From Gremmenia infestans (Eukaryota; Ascomycota; Leotiomycetes; Helotiales; Hamatocanthoscyphaceae), in the NCBI GenBank assembly GCA_032629725.1, contig JAFEVB010000002.1, positions 1,240,001-1,304,000 of the forward strand: 64,000 nucleotides of DNA. Reading direction: 5' to 3'. Made by a program: the position numbers and the translations under genes. The notes below the pieces were generated by a model that did no database searches, was not told the origin of the DNA, and saw only the letters and a list, made by a program, of their open reading frames with translations. Below, in pieces: positions 32,208 to 43,481 of this stretch (its first letter is position 1; each line of letters starts with the position of its first letter).

Positions 32208-35055
32208 TATTGATAGGATCCTGATACATATTAGTTAAGTATAATAAGATGGTGATGGCGGATTATAAATACAAAACTAATATAATGCCGCCAGCTACAC
32301 GAATCCGTTTTGTTGTATTGGACCAAAATGACATTGCAGCTTTCCTAGTAAAACCTAATGAATGCTCGATCGTATTCCCGTGCGATGGTAAGTGATCCAT
32401 GATGGAAGTGTACAACGCTGTCAGTCTAAACTTGTCGAGAGATTGGTGTTGAAATGTCGTTTTGGTGAAAACAATACAAGAAAATAGTTTTTTATCATAG
32501 CAAGAGTAATCTAGGCACGTATTTGAAACCTGTGCTATTTTTATCTTCTTACCATTCTAAATCTAGCCCCCTCTGCGCCACTACACTCGTTTCATTAGGA
32601 TTTGTGGACTTAGAACCATATGGGCTTACAAGTTAGCTTTGAAATCCTACGGAATGAGATAGTTATATTATACGCTAGCTCGTAGGTAAACACTCCCGGC
32701 CATTTTACAGACTTGATATGCAAAAGAGGTCTTATAAAACTAGGATTCTACTTAGTACCCCGCCATAGAAAAGATTGACAGGATCGTTTTAGTACAGCCG
32801 CATTTGCCCCGAATAAAGCAAGTGGTAATGAAAGATTGATATAAGAAGCCTCGATAAAACCAGGCGGTGATTAGAATAACTTCATTCTGAATATATCAAG
32901 GGAGTTCGGGGAATAGGTAGTCAGCAAAGGTTTTGATATATTAAGACACCGGTCTGGTCTCACGATACTGTATGAACTCGTTCAAAAATGCCTATAAACC
33001 CGCAGCCTTTAAATGTCCACTATATTTCTATTTATTGCTCATTTGTACTATGTCCATGACTGCGAAACGAAGCTACTAGTAGGTAGATACTACTTCGTCC
33101 CAGGCGAAATAATTGTGCCAAGAAGACCAGGGCAAGGGGGCCTTGCTTTGGTGCGATTACCACCTTTCTTTACCCCCCTGCTATAGATTTCTTGGCACAA
33201 TTTTTCGCCTGGGACGAAGTAAATGTCAATGATCCTTCGCCCTACCGTGTAAATAGGGGAATTCAGCAAATGATATCACTACGTCTAGGGCTTAATGGGA
33301 CCTTACAAGGTCCTTACGAATACCCTTCACGGGCCACTGCAAGGGCTCTAGCCATTCAGTTCCATAGGATTCTACGTGTTATGGGGACTTAACGTGTTTT
33401 CACATTTGTTAAGAGTAGGGGGGAGGGGGTTCTGTCTGCATACAGTATCTCACAACGTGCATACCTCGTGGATTGTGTGAGACCTCCGAGATAGGGGTGG
33501 GAATGCTATTCGTATACAGGGATTATTTTAAAGTTATGGATCAGTTTAGCTTAATCACGATCGCACATCGTGTACCCTGTAGGTCGTTCCTTCCACCAAT
33601 CATGTTACGCTTAGCTGTAGCGTAAAGCTCTGATCCTCCCTTATTTTAGATGCGGCATAGAAAAATCGTCACCTTTACCCCAGAGCATACTAGCCTTGAG
33701 TAGGAATTACTCGTATCGCAATGCAATTGCGGCGAAAAAATTAGGCAACACTATTATCAACGACTTCAATCTTATGGAGGATTGTTTTTAATTAGACCGA
33801 CTTAGTGTTTTGGCGATCCAAATAAAACTTGTTCTATTGATACCTAGTGTTCTAAAGTTCAATGTAATTATTATACACTTGATGCCTGTTGCCATACACA
33901 GAGGAAATAGTTGTAATTTAATTCTATTTTATTGATAAGTAAATATGCTTCATAGTATCAATTGATATGAGAATGTTTCCAAGGAAGAAAGGAAAAGGGC
34001 AAAAGGTTGGGAGCGGAGTCGGAAGCTACTACAAACTCATAGTCTAAACCCTACTATGAGGCAGGTAATAGCACTAGTACTACTACCCCCCTCCGTCGGT
34101 AATTCGTACTGATTTGCTAAAAGATTATGTCGAGAACATAAGCGTAAGTTCGTCTTAGTGTGCCTGTCGTTCAAGCGGCCAATCAAACAGAGCTGTATCA
34201 TACCCCCAGGGACGAGCATTTAGTGTAACACCTCCGTCCTTTCCTAGCCCTCGACATGAAACTATGGATATGAGATCTATGAGCCTTCTTTTTGCTAATA
34301 TTTTCTCTTTTACACGTTATAATACTTACTCGTAATACCTGCTCGTAGTTCTTCATTGAAATATAACACTAGAGATAATCTTCACTCTAAAAGCATATGT
34401 TCTGGACTATCCAAAAAGCTCGAAATTAAAAGAAAGTAGCGTTACATTTAGTAGTACTACCAGAAGAACATCTTGGATATGATATTTCTCGCGGTTGTAA
34501 GAATTTATACAAGGGTAAACTACTAGTCGTATATGCTGATTTTATCTTTCTACGGGAAGCGGTCTCCACTATCAGAAAAACGCGAATGGAAATCAATCAA
34601 TCTCGTCTTCAGGGCAATTTGATACACTGCTGCCTAAGAATAGATTTAAGCTTTACATCCCATATCCTCCACCTCCCCTGACGGATTTAAGCATGGCATC
34701 CTTTATCATCCACTACCTGGTCAGTTTCATGGGCTATGTTCTTCTATTTTTATGCTTTGAACTAGCTAGTAAAGTCATAGACTAGTCTAGCTGAGCTCTT
34801 GACAAATTTTCATACTGTATACTTACTTTATGTAGAGCTAAATGGCTGTGCTCTATGCGAATCCTCCGTCTCGAAATCTAGTTAATACCAACTGTACCCC
34901 GTGAGCTCCAAATAGCCCTTTCTTGAAAAATTCTTCCTGTACTCGCACTTTGTCTAGTCTTGGTCTAGTCACGCTCATTACACACTCTGGAATCAGTGAA
35001 AGTTCAGCACACTTGTTTAGGAGTTACACAAAACCCTCCTCGCTCTTTTATCAAA
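32208..35055. other. 2.8-kb gene-free tract between DUF5672 paralogues
   Basis: AT-rich sequence with no supported gene. It contains the 131-bp hairpin element at 33091-33221 and a short perfect palindrome near 33604-33624 (TTACGCT..AGCGTAA). Both flanking DUF5672 genes are transcribed outward, so their promoters lie here. Confidence 0.6.
33091..33221. mobile_element. 131-bp hairpin MITE with TA ends
   Basis: Terminal inverted repeats of 33-34 bp: the left arm starts TACTTCGTCCCAGGCGAAAT (33091-33124) and the right arm is its near-exact reverse complement at 33189-33221, with a small gap in the middle. The ends are TA, as expected for Tc1/mariner or pogo/Fot1-type non-autonomous elements that insert at TA. 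The ~64-bp centre is non-coding. No transposase is in the window. Confidence 0.75.
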
Positions 35056-36163
35056 ATGACATTCTCACATGCTGGGCCCAGCTCCAAGGGCAGTAGTGTC
35101 TTCGCCATAGACAGAACGAAGATTCTTGTCGTCATATCTCTCCTCACAACGTAAGTCACCTCGGTGAAGGATGAGAGGCATGAGCTAAGTAGTACCACAG
35201 ATGGACGGTCGCACATCTTCTACCGGTATACAACCCCGTGATAAAAGGGCACATCAGAGGAGGATATAATGCGGCCATTCAAAGAGTACCTAGAATAAAA
35301 GTGGACTGGTTTCCTGATCGTGACCATCGGAGCCAGTTCGACACGTCAAAGGTCGCTCTCATGATTGAAGGACGACCGATTCCTCATCTCGTTCCACAAC
35401 TACTACATATGATTACAGTTGTGCCGAATGATTGGCGATTCGTTTTTATTGGCACAAACGAAAGTGTTACGGAGGTCTCTCGGAGCTTTGCGACTCAATA
35501 TCATATGGTTAATGGAAAGCTAGATTTGCTTGTATTGCCCGACCCTTGGAAGATCGATAGCAAGGAGAATGTGCATAGAGTGCTTACAGATATTCGTTTC
35601 TACGAAGAGTTTCTGCCAGGGGCAGAGTTTCTGTTTAAGTTTGAGTCCGACAGCATTTTGTGCGCGAACTCGCCTAATAGCTTGAATGACTGGATATCTT
35701 ACGATTGGGCGGGCGCTTCAAGGTAAGAACTTCCCACTAGTCCTCTATGTGCATTCTAATAAAGGTGAATAGATCTGAATATGACGGCTTTGCAGGAAAT
35801 GGTGGTCTCTCGTTGAGAAGAGTTTCAACAGTGAAGAGAACCCTCAAGTTCCAAAAGCGCCTCAACGATACCGAGGCTGAAGACGAATGGTTTGGGAAAC
35901 GAGTAACCTTAATACCTGGGACGAAAGTTGCCCAGGGCGGACAGGAAAGCCATTTCGCTGTCGAAGACTATTATTATGATAATCCATTGGGATTTCATGT
36001 GCGCAATGGAGGCCAAGATCTCGCAGATGGCGTCTGGAAAGATCCTACGCAGAGGAAGAAAATCTTCGATTACTGTCGCGAACTCAACATAATCATGCCG
36101 ATGAAATTGGAAAGGGAGAGATGTGTTGGAGATAATATGGAGGGAAAGATTGGTACGGTATAA
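35056..36163 (+). CDS. DUF5672 glycosyltransferase-like protein B
   Basis: A 335-residue DUF5672 protein in three exons (35056-35150, 35201-35722, 35773-36163). The first exon and splice junction encode a membrane anchor (ILVVISLLTT then WTVAHLLPVY, about residues 22-41), predicting a type II Golgi or ER protein. Core blocks match paralogue A: TSKVALMIEGR, VVPNDWRFVFIG, FESDSILCANS, AGNGGLSLRRV, and a C-terminal GFHVRNGGQDL in place of GYHTGDSGNTL. It lacks the acidic insert of paralogue A. The enzymatic role is inferred from the family only. Confidence 0.85.
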
Positions 36164-36573
36164 CCATGAATAACAAAGAAGGATAGCAGATGATAAGGCT
36201 TGAACATGGCTGAATACATTTTTATTGTATTGTCTTAGGGTTGCGCTTACAACGGGTTAGGAGTTAGAGGTCAAGGAAAACCAACACCAATGGTTGGCGT
36301 TTTAGGGATTATTTCTGAGCGAGTCCACTGTATTAGAACAATGTAACATCAGGCATGCAAGAAAAATACTACAAGAAGACGAGTTCCGGAAATGAAATTA
36401 TAAGTCATCCATAAGAGAATACCCAAAGCCATAATTGAATTTGTGTTGTGAAGGAAAAGCCCAGTAGGAGAAAGGAGCAGTTAAATTGCTATACCCAGCA
36501 ATAAAATTACCTCTTCGTTTGCTCCTACTCGCTATAAATAACTAATGAAAGAAACTAAACCACCAGCCTATGA

Positions 36574-37093
36574 TTAGCCATCCCGTTCTAGTGTCATTTC
36601 CCCGTCGAAAATGAAGTTGATCAGGAATAGACACATCACAATCGAGTTCATGCGGGTGCCATATCCGCCGAGTATTAACATCTTTCCGAATTGATCCAAC
36701 TCGCGCTTCATCCATTCCGTGTTCGTATCCTTAACAATATCCTCTACCTCACCAATCGCCCCGATATTAATCTACCACGGCATTCTAATCATTAACAAGC
36801 TTATTCTAATCTGGTAGCACATTAACCGCATAACAGACCGCATCGTGGATGTATGTTTCACAAGTGGTTAGGAATAGAACTGTACCCCGACCTCCGTATT
36901 GTTCTTAGACTAAGTTTGGTTTTCGGGAAGGTTGTTGTGAAGTTTAGAAGAAGAGGAGAAACCTACCTAATTAGTGCTATACTTGAATCTTACTTGTCTC
37001 CTGCGGTTTGAGAACGGGCAACTGGCTTCTAATTTCGTGTTTGTGAGTAAAGCAGCATTGCCATATATGAGAACCTCCGCCTCCGCATACACG
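36574..37093 (-). pseudogene. Possible membrane-protein remnant (3' exons)
   Basis: Two or three minus-strand segments join in one frame with good splice signals: about 37093-36994, then 36903-36821, then 36771-36574, with introns of 90 and 49 bp. The product has V-L-F-L-T-T-C-E-T-Y, then E-W-M-K-R-E-L-D-Q-F-G-K, then a hydrophobic helix NSIVMCLFLINFIF just before the stop. No start codon or upstream exon is seen, and the 5' side runs into another decayed gene. Not recognised as a family. It could be a live gene with a missed 5' part. Confidence 0.35.
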
Positions 37094-37173
37094 CTACGGA
37101 CTTAGGGCCACACTCGCTTTATTACTACACCACACCAAACCACACTACACCTCACCTAGTCCACGCCATCGCA

Positions 37174-38427
37174 ATGCCCCCCCAAATGCCCCCATCCAGA
37201 CCCCAGTCCTCTAGAATCATCTAGCAAGCGCCGAGCCAATGCACCAGTAGACGCGTGGTCCGCGGAAGATGCCCTTCTCCTGGACAAGACAGTCGACAGA
37301 GAAGCAACCCTTTGCAGGAGAGCAACTGAGCTCCTCGATCTGCCACCAGGCAAACTTTTGCCCCTAGGAAGTCGATACGTCTAACAACAAGATGGTCACA
37401 AACCAAGCCCTGTCTATTCTCAGTACCAATTGGCATGCGAGATTCTGTTCCAACTTCATCACAGCCATGCTATGCCTAATTTTCCTTGGCAGACCAGACT
37501 AACTCAGTGCAGTCATCACAGCAGCAATGTGGTATCGTCTCGGTGATGTCGTTCCCAAACCATGGTCAGATCGGAATCAAACCCGAATTTGCAGTTCCCG
37601 GAACACAAGGGCTGCTTTGTCAGGTAAGTAACCCAACCGAATGACGGCAATACTAACGCTTCAGGTTCCTTCCCAGTGCAATCAAGAGTTCGGACCCGAT
37701 AATAGACGAGGTCTGGTCATCCGGGATCTCGTTGCGATTATCGACGCATGGGACGAATATGCCGAAAAGGAGGATGAGTACCAGAAGGAGATACGAAAGA
37801 GTCTTGGCAGACCAGTTGCTAAAGAGAGCATGGAGCTGTCTTGGGTGGCCATTCTTCAACGGAAAAAGGAGTGGATACTTGAGAAGATGAGACTGGACAG
37901 GGTTTCAGAGGGGCCTTGGCCAAGAACACAGTCAGTCAAGTGAAAATGATGCTACATAGTCGGGTGTAGAGGATGTTGGACAGTCTTCGAATCTGTCATC
38001 CTCTGGTCATATCCAACCTTCGATGACCCCTCCACGAATTGCAAGGGCCTCACAGCTCCCACGATCACCAACCCAGCAATTCGCCGCGAATACTTCAAGA
38101 CACTCCTAGTCAGTCATCCAGCACGAACTTCCCATCCGGCAGACCAACCCAGTCATCCAATATTCCGATTTTTCCTCCTCAGTTAGCCCGGAGCAACGTG
38201 TAACCCAGTCTGCTGATAACAAGGTAATCCGGACAAAAGCTTTTGTAAAGGTAGAGGAGACGGAGGCAGAGTGGCTGAGACGCCTGGCTGAGGAAGAAAA
38301 GAAGACACAAGAAGCTAAGGATGCAGAACTTGCACTCAAACCCCTATACTTCACACTATCAGCCATCCAGTCCGATGCAGAAGACATCGCATGGAAGGTG
38401 AAGGTAGAAGGCGGTGTTACAAACTAA
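37174..38427 (+). pseudogene. Decayed gene of unknown family
   Basis: Several plus-strand blocks look protein-coding but lie in different frames. One block (about 37186-37383) reads V-D-A-W-S-A-E-D-A-L-L-L-D-K-T-V-D-R-E. A middle block ends with G-L-L-C-Q and passes through a textbook intron (GTAAGT..TACTAAC..CAG, 37624-37664) into an acidic helix-rich block. A last block (to 38427) is a charged helix E-W-L-R-R-L-A-E-E-E-K-K. Stops and a shift in a seven-C run interrupt the chain. The good intron argues that this was a real gene. Family not identified. Confidence 0.4.
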
Positions 38428-39778
38428 CCATATGGATAACATGTTCTTCCCCAGTCTTATTGTAAATGCCTCAAATAGGCTCCAACCTCATACAAGTTTC
38501 CCCCTGACCTGGCCGTTCTGCTAATCGTAGCCTCAGATAGGCACTGTTTCCCAATTCCTCAAATAGGATTCCAGTCTCTCGGATAAAGCCGTAGCCTAGT
38601 CCCAATAACAATGAGATCTCACATATTCAGCCTCTGGTGACTCGTAACGTGAAACCTGAAACTATGGAAAGACGTGAGGTACACCCTTGCCCGCTTTGCC
38701 TAAATATGCCAATCTGCGGGACCTCACACTTTCCGACTTAGCATAGTGGACAATATCAAAAACACCACGAACAAGGTCAATGAAGAGAAGACAGGCCATT
38801 CCGCACTTGCTCAAACATGGAACGCTCTTCACAATATTGACTCTAAAGGAAAGGCCATCGATACGCCTATGCCATCTACTGCCAAGCCAGATAGACCCAA
38901 GAGAGGGGTCAAGAAACCGCCGGGACAGCCGAGGAGTAATGGAACGAATATCAAGTCTTTACCTTCATTGTCGCAGCTCTTCCCTTTCGAATTGGCAAAT
39001 TGGCAGGATACTGTGACTATATATGCATCGTTATAGGGGTTGGAGGGATTGGAGGTAGTTTGCTAAGATATAGACTGCATCGGCTCTTTAGCCTATCGGT
39101 TCTCTCAATAAGCTAGTCCAGACTAACAGCTTTGAAATTACTACTTGTAATCATTTGTGTTATACAGACCTTATGCTATATCATGTACATATAACTGTGG
39201 GCCGAGGTCCTCGAGAATCGAGATTCATCCTAAGTGCGGAGTGTTCGCTTCAAGTAATCAGGCATGTCTCTTCAATTCTAGTTGAAAGTCGCTGGGGTTT
39301 CTAGTAACATTATATAGATATTGTCCTCGCTATAGGGTGTTCCATTGCCCCGACTGTTGGAATACGAAAATGGCCTCTTTGTGAAACAAGTCAAGGCCGT
39401 TTAGTCGCGAGCTCATGATGCTCCTGACTCTGATTGAGTCGGAGTCGGAGACTCGGGGCCTCGTAGCCCATTTTCTCGCCTGGTATATATGACAACTAGT
39501 GTTGGGACAAGTTACCGGCAGTACGTTTTGACTTATTAAATGGTTCTACTAGAAAACAAATGAGGCATCCAGTTCTATATTCAACACAAAAAGAGATGTT
39601 GAAGTGGCCGCATAGCAAGATATACCAGGGTTCTGGCAGGCCCGACCCTCGGCTAACCTAGCGCGAGCACGGGCTTTGTTTCTCATGGTCGTGATTGTAT
39701 TGTGCTAGTCTCTCTTGGCAATTAAAATACCCACACCTACATAGACATGGACATCAGTCGCGGCTTTCGAGTCGCGGC
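38428..39778. other. Gap with weak frames
   Basis: A 97-codon frame at 38746-39036 lacks ATG and reads as a polar, Pro/Lys-rich segment. It may belong to the decayed gene upstream. The rest, including the promoter of the next gene, shows nothing distinctive. Confidence 0.45.
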
Positions 39779-41635
39779 ATGTCCTTTAACATCATGGAGG
39801 ATGCGGTCCGTCCAAATGAGCAGGCGATTAAGGCTATGTACGAGAGAGGTTATTGCACTTGGTTCAGTCTTTACGAGATGACAATTGCAGATGCCAAAAC
39901 CCATCTTCCTTGGGATTGTCTCTTTCAGCTTGAAAATGCATTTCTCGACCACCCTTCTTTCCCAGAAAACCTTGCGGTAGACGCGTCATTTTCGAATACT
40001 GTCATTGCAACAGGGATATCTACATGGAGAACCGCACAGGGACCTGCCGATTTACCGTTCTTTGACCAAGAATTCTTTATCCCAGTTGCGTCAAATAGTC
40101 CTACGATTCTTGCTATCTCAGATCCGCAACAGTCTGCATTCGTGTTCCCGCGATGCTTTAGTGAGGACGACGACCATATTACTTTGCTCATACTTGCCTG
40201 GACCTACATACTTTCCGCACGATGGGCTGAGATAATTCCCGGTGCGTCTGGCCCTGAATACAGCGATTGCGAGGCCGATTGGGATGATAAGAACATCGCT
40301 TGTGAAAGGGGCCCGACTGGTTCCACCACAGCGACTATAGATTTAGGTGATGTTGGTGATGACGCCGCTCGGTGGTGGGCAGCGGTCCTCGCCCTGGAAG
40401 GGGGTTGGAATGCATCTATTCCAAGCGATAAAGGTCACATCCTCTACTCACCCTGGTGTACGAAGCTTGTATCAGAACAACGCTTTACTCTTTCACGCGG
40501 CACGAAATCTCCCCCCCTTCCAGCTCAGCATCGTGCGGCATCATTCGCCACCGCATTGCGCTATCTCTTTAGCTACTGCGAATTCCACGAAGTGGCTGAG
40601 CAGAGCCATGCTGCTTTGGCTGCCACATTACTTCTCCCTGTGGCCAGATTTGATAATAGAACGGTTCAGTTACCGACCCCTCGAGTTCGCCGTAAAGTAC
40701 GATTCAACAAGGAGACGATCTGCAAGACCCCGGTATGGAGCGAGAACCTCAACCAACTAGACAGGCTCCTCACTCTAAGCTGCAACGCAGTGGGAACTAA
40801 AGCACTCCTAAACAGCGTCTTCTTTGAACCTGGTGTAGCATGTAATATCTGCGGGGCATGGTTGCAAGGGACCTTCGAATTTCTCGACTCGGATATCGTG
40901 CAAGACCAGCATACCCTACTACGTGTCTTGATGAAGCGGGATCCTAGCCTGGGATTTCTCTGGCTTGGTGCCTTTATCATCGGAACACAGACACGTTCCT
41001 TGCAAGAGGCTCGTCAAGGCTGGTGGAAAATTGACCTTCATGTGGCAGCATGGACCGGAACGCTTATGTCTTTTATACAAGAGCCTGTGTTACCACTGCC
41101 CCCTGAGGCAGAAGCAATCTCGCGTGCTGACGAATGTCGACTTCTATACTTATCCCACGACCAATACTACACTGTTCCCCCGCTCTTTCCATTTGCTCCG
41201 TTTGGTTCAACAGCAATAACAGATACCAACATCGACGTTCGTCAAAATGCACGATGTGAGACAAGTCACGGCCTCGAATACGAAGGTTTTACCTGGCGCT
41301 GTCGTGGTGGCCAGCGCGCGGCTACCACTGTTGCTAGAATTCCCTTACGCGCTAAGAATGGGCAGCCCACAGCCGGCAATATCTCTGTCACTTACAACAA
41401 TATTGACAACGAGGATGATGACTGTTCTGAAATGGTGACTAGGAACATTTTCACTTGGCTGCGCGATGAGGACGGCTTTCCTGTCGCGGAGAAGGCCATT
41501 CGTGAGCACGAGTGGATAGATAATTTGGACTCGGACGATGACTGCCCGATTACAGGCGATGCTCAATCTACAGTGAAAAGCAATTTGCATCGATGGCTGT
41601 TGAAGACAATGACCAGACGATCCAATTCGCTCTAA
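39779..41635 (+). CDS. Unknown intronless 618-residue protein
   Basis: A long uninterrupted frame from ATG 39779; ATG 39794 is also possible. The protein is soluble, rich in Trp and acidic in places. It has an ARWWAAVLALEGGWNA segment near the middle, a CNICGAW motif, and an Asp-rich C-terminal region. I do not recognise a domain with confidence; large fungal proteins with similar ARWW segments exist as uncharacterised families. Its length without introns, next to genes with several introns, is notable. It converges with the mini CorA gene, leaving a 276-bp gap. Confidence 0.85.
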   Translation: MSFNIMEDAVRPNEQAIKAMYERGYCTWFSLYEMTIADAKTHLPWDCLFQLENAFLDHPSFPENLAVDASFSNTVIATGISTWRTAQGPADLPFFDQEFFIPVASNSPTILAISDPQQSAFVFPRCFSEDDDHITLLILAWTYILSARWAEIIPGASGPEYSDCEADWDDKNIACERGPTGSTTATIDLGDVGDDAARWWAAVLALEGGWNASIPSDKGHILYSPWCTKLVSEQRFTLSRGTKSPPLPAQHRAASFATALRYLFSYCEFHEVAEQSHAALAATLLLPVARFDNRTVQLPTPRVRRKVRFNKETICKTPVWSENLNQLDRLLTLSCNAVGTKALLNSVFFEPGVACNICGAWLQGTFEFLDSDIVQDQHTLLRVLMKRDPSLGFLWLGAFIIGTQTRSLQEARQGWWKIDLHVAAWTGTLMSFIQEPVLPLPPEAEAISRADECRLLYLSHDQYYTVPPLFPFAPFGSTAITDTNIDVRQNARCETSHGLEYEGFTWRCRGGQRAATTVARIPLRAKNGQPTAGNISVTYNNIDNEDDDCSEMVTRNIFTWLRDEDGFPVAEKAIREHEWIDNLDSDDDCPITGDAQSTVKSNLHRWLLKTMTRRSNSL

Positions 41636-41911
41636 CGGATGATGGAGGAGTGCGAGGTGATAGTGGAGGACAGCACATGATGGTGCGGAAGCGATGGAAT
41701 GGGCTATTACGAAATGATTGAAGAGGGGAATTGCAGTATGAATAAGTGTATGGGTCGAGCAAGAACTCCGACCCCGTGAACCCTCCTGCAACTGGGTTGT
41801 TGTAGTTCTCGATAGTGTGCGAAAATTGAACAACTTGCCCGTATAGTAGGTATTGTAATCAGCTTTCTGCAGCTATACAGAAAGGTAATTAAGTTTACTT
41901 GGGATATGTGG

Positions 41912-42635
41912 CTAAAAGAAGGGAACATTCTTACATATGTATTTCGAAACATAGGCGAGAGAAAGTCCATTTGGTCCGCGGGGGAACTCAGCAACATTGA
42001 TTGCGAAAAAGGCTGACGTGAAAAATAGAGGCATCTATGTTCTCTGTTGTTAGAAAGTCCGAATAGCTTTCCACTTATCAATATAGAAATAGTCTTTACT
42101 AGAAGACTCATAAAAATGATGGTGATGACGGTGAAGAACATGATTTTATTTCCCTGGCTGCTCGTAGCTTTAGCCTGATCATTAGCTTTGCGGATGAGCT
42201 TGTGAGTTGCTTTAGACTCAAGAAAGCTGGCCTGCTTTTCTTTGGGATCGAGAAAATGGTCAAGCTGCTCGGAATCAGTATGCTTGAAGACTACGGCCAG
42301 TGCACAAATTAAGAATGAAATACCGCCATGTAGACACGCTCAGCGTAGTTGTCTAGTTTGTTGAGTTTAGCGCTGTCGAAATTGACTGTGGTAAGTGGTG
42401 TTTCTTGTTCCTGATTCTCTTCTGCTGGCTCATTGTTCATAGAAGGGTTTGGAATGTCTGGATGCAGTTCGATATAGTTGGGGTCACTTTTTGCCATAAT
42501 CCCTAAAACCTTTTTTTGCGCTTGAGAGACGGAGGACATGATGTTGAGTTCGTCTATGACGTCTTTGATTTCATGCAGAAGTTTTATTTCCTCTGTAATG
42601 ACCGAATCCGTTACAGCAGGTTTCTTCACAGACAT
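41912..42635 (-). CDS. C-terminal-only (mini) CorA-like membrane protein
   Basis: Three exons (42635-42324, 42264-42100, 42034-41912) give 199 residues that match only the last part of fungal CorA-like proteins. The order is: an EIKDVIDELNI coiled-coil segment, LDPKEKQASFLESKATHK, a first membrane helix (GNKIMFFTVITIIFMSLL), then MPLFFTSAFFAINVAEFPRG and a short tail. GMN is replaced by A-I-N. The large N-terminal domain seen in the 24-27 kb gene is absent. The last exon may splice on at ATAT|GTAAG near 41935; the simple stop at 41912 is preferred. It is either a truncated relic or a short subunit. Confidence 0.6.
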
Positions 42636-43481
42636 TTTGAGAGCTTCAAAGCATCTGACTTCTTTATCAGCCTATAAAGCAAGAACGGCTTGAAGAGGTA
42701 CAGGTCCACAAGTCTTAGCGCTATGCTGACTGTAAGAAAGGTAATAAATGGGTGAGAGTAAAGTAGTAGTAAAGGCGGCTAGGTACATCGGACAAATCTT
42801 ATAAGGTTTTAGTATATAATAAAATAAACATTTATAAGTACTTCTAGACTATAATCCATAAAAGAACCACCAATTACACTTATAGAGAGTTCGTCTGATG
42901 CGTCCGCCCTGCCCCTATCTACCTCTAGCGCCCTACTAGGGCCCCCGCATGTAATGGGTATTTTCGTGGGATGAAACATACCTAGGTACGGAGCGTATGA
43001 CATAGCGGGGTAAAAAGCGGGGAAGGCTGGATTCTGAATACCTGAAAGGACAACACTTAAATGTTAGACTTTGAGCGAAGATGTAGATTTTAGACTTGAA
43101 TTGTTCGTTACTATTAATTGTTATAGATTTTAACTACTCTGGAAAAACGTGGCAGCGGGGTATTCGGATTGCGTGAACCCCTGAGTATGCCTCTAGAAGA
43201 TTGTTATACGATTTTCACTTTGCGAGTAGTACGAAGGGTATAATAAAGAAATATAACACTGGAAGTGTAGCGTTTAAACTCTACTAATTCAATGATATCA
43301 GATATCTATGAACCTTTAAATGATTACAAAGGTATTTCAATCGACCATTTAGTAGTGGCAACCCATGCAGAGCGGGGTTGGGATGACGGTGAGGTGCATT
43401 TACATGTGGAAGTCAGGTTACAGTACAAGTACCTCGGACTAGACCTAGACATTCCAAGACCAAATCTCAACAAACAGAATC
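42636..43481. other. Divergent intergenic region
   Basis: An 846-bp gap between the mini CorA gene (minus) and the DUF4185-like gene (plus). AT-rich with one GC-rich island at 42895-43020. No coding frame supported. Confidence 0.55.

Noticed and set aside
33192..33392. 66-codon frame starting inside the right arm of the hairpin element
   Set aside because: No ATG, no similarity to a transposase; its start is simply the inverted repeat.
41345..41911. Further exons of the mini CorA gene reaching into the antisense of the 618-residue gene
   Set aside because: Possible acceptors lead to low-complexity frames or quick stops; the stop at 41912 gives a simpler complete protein.
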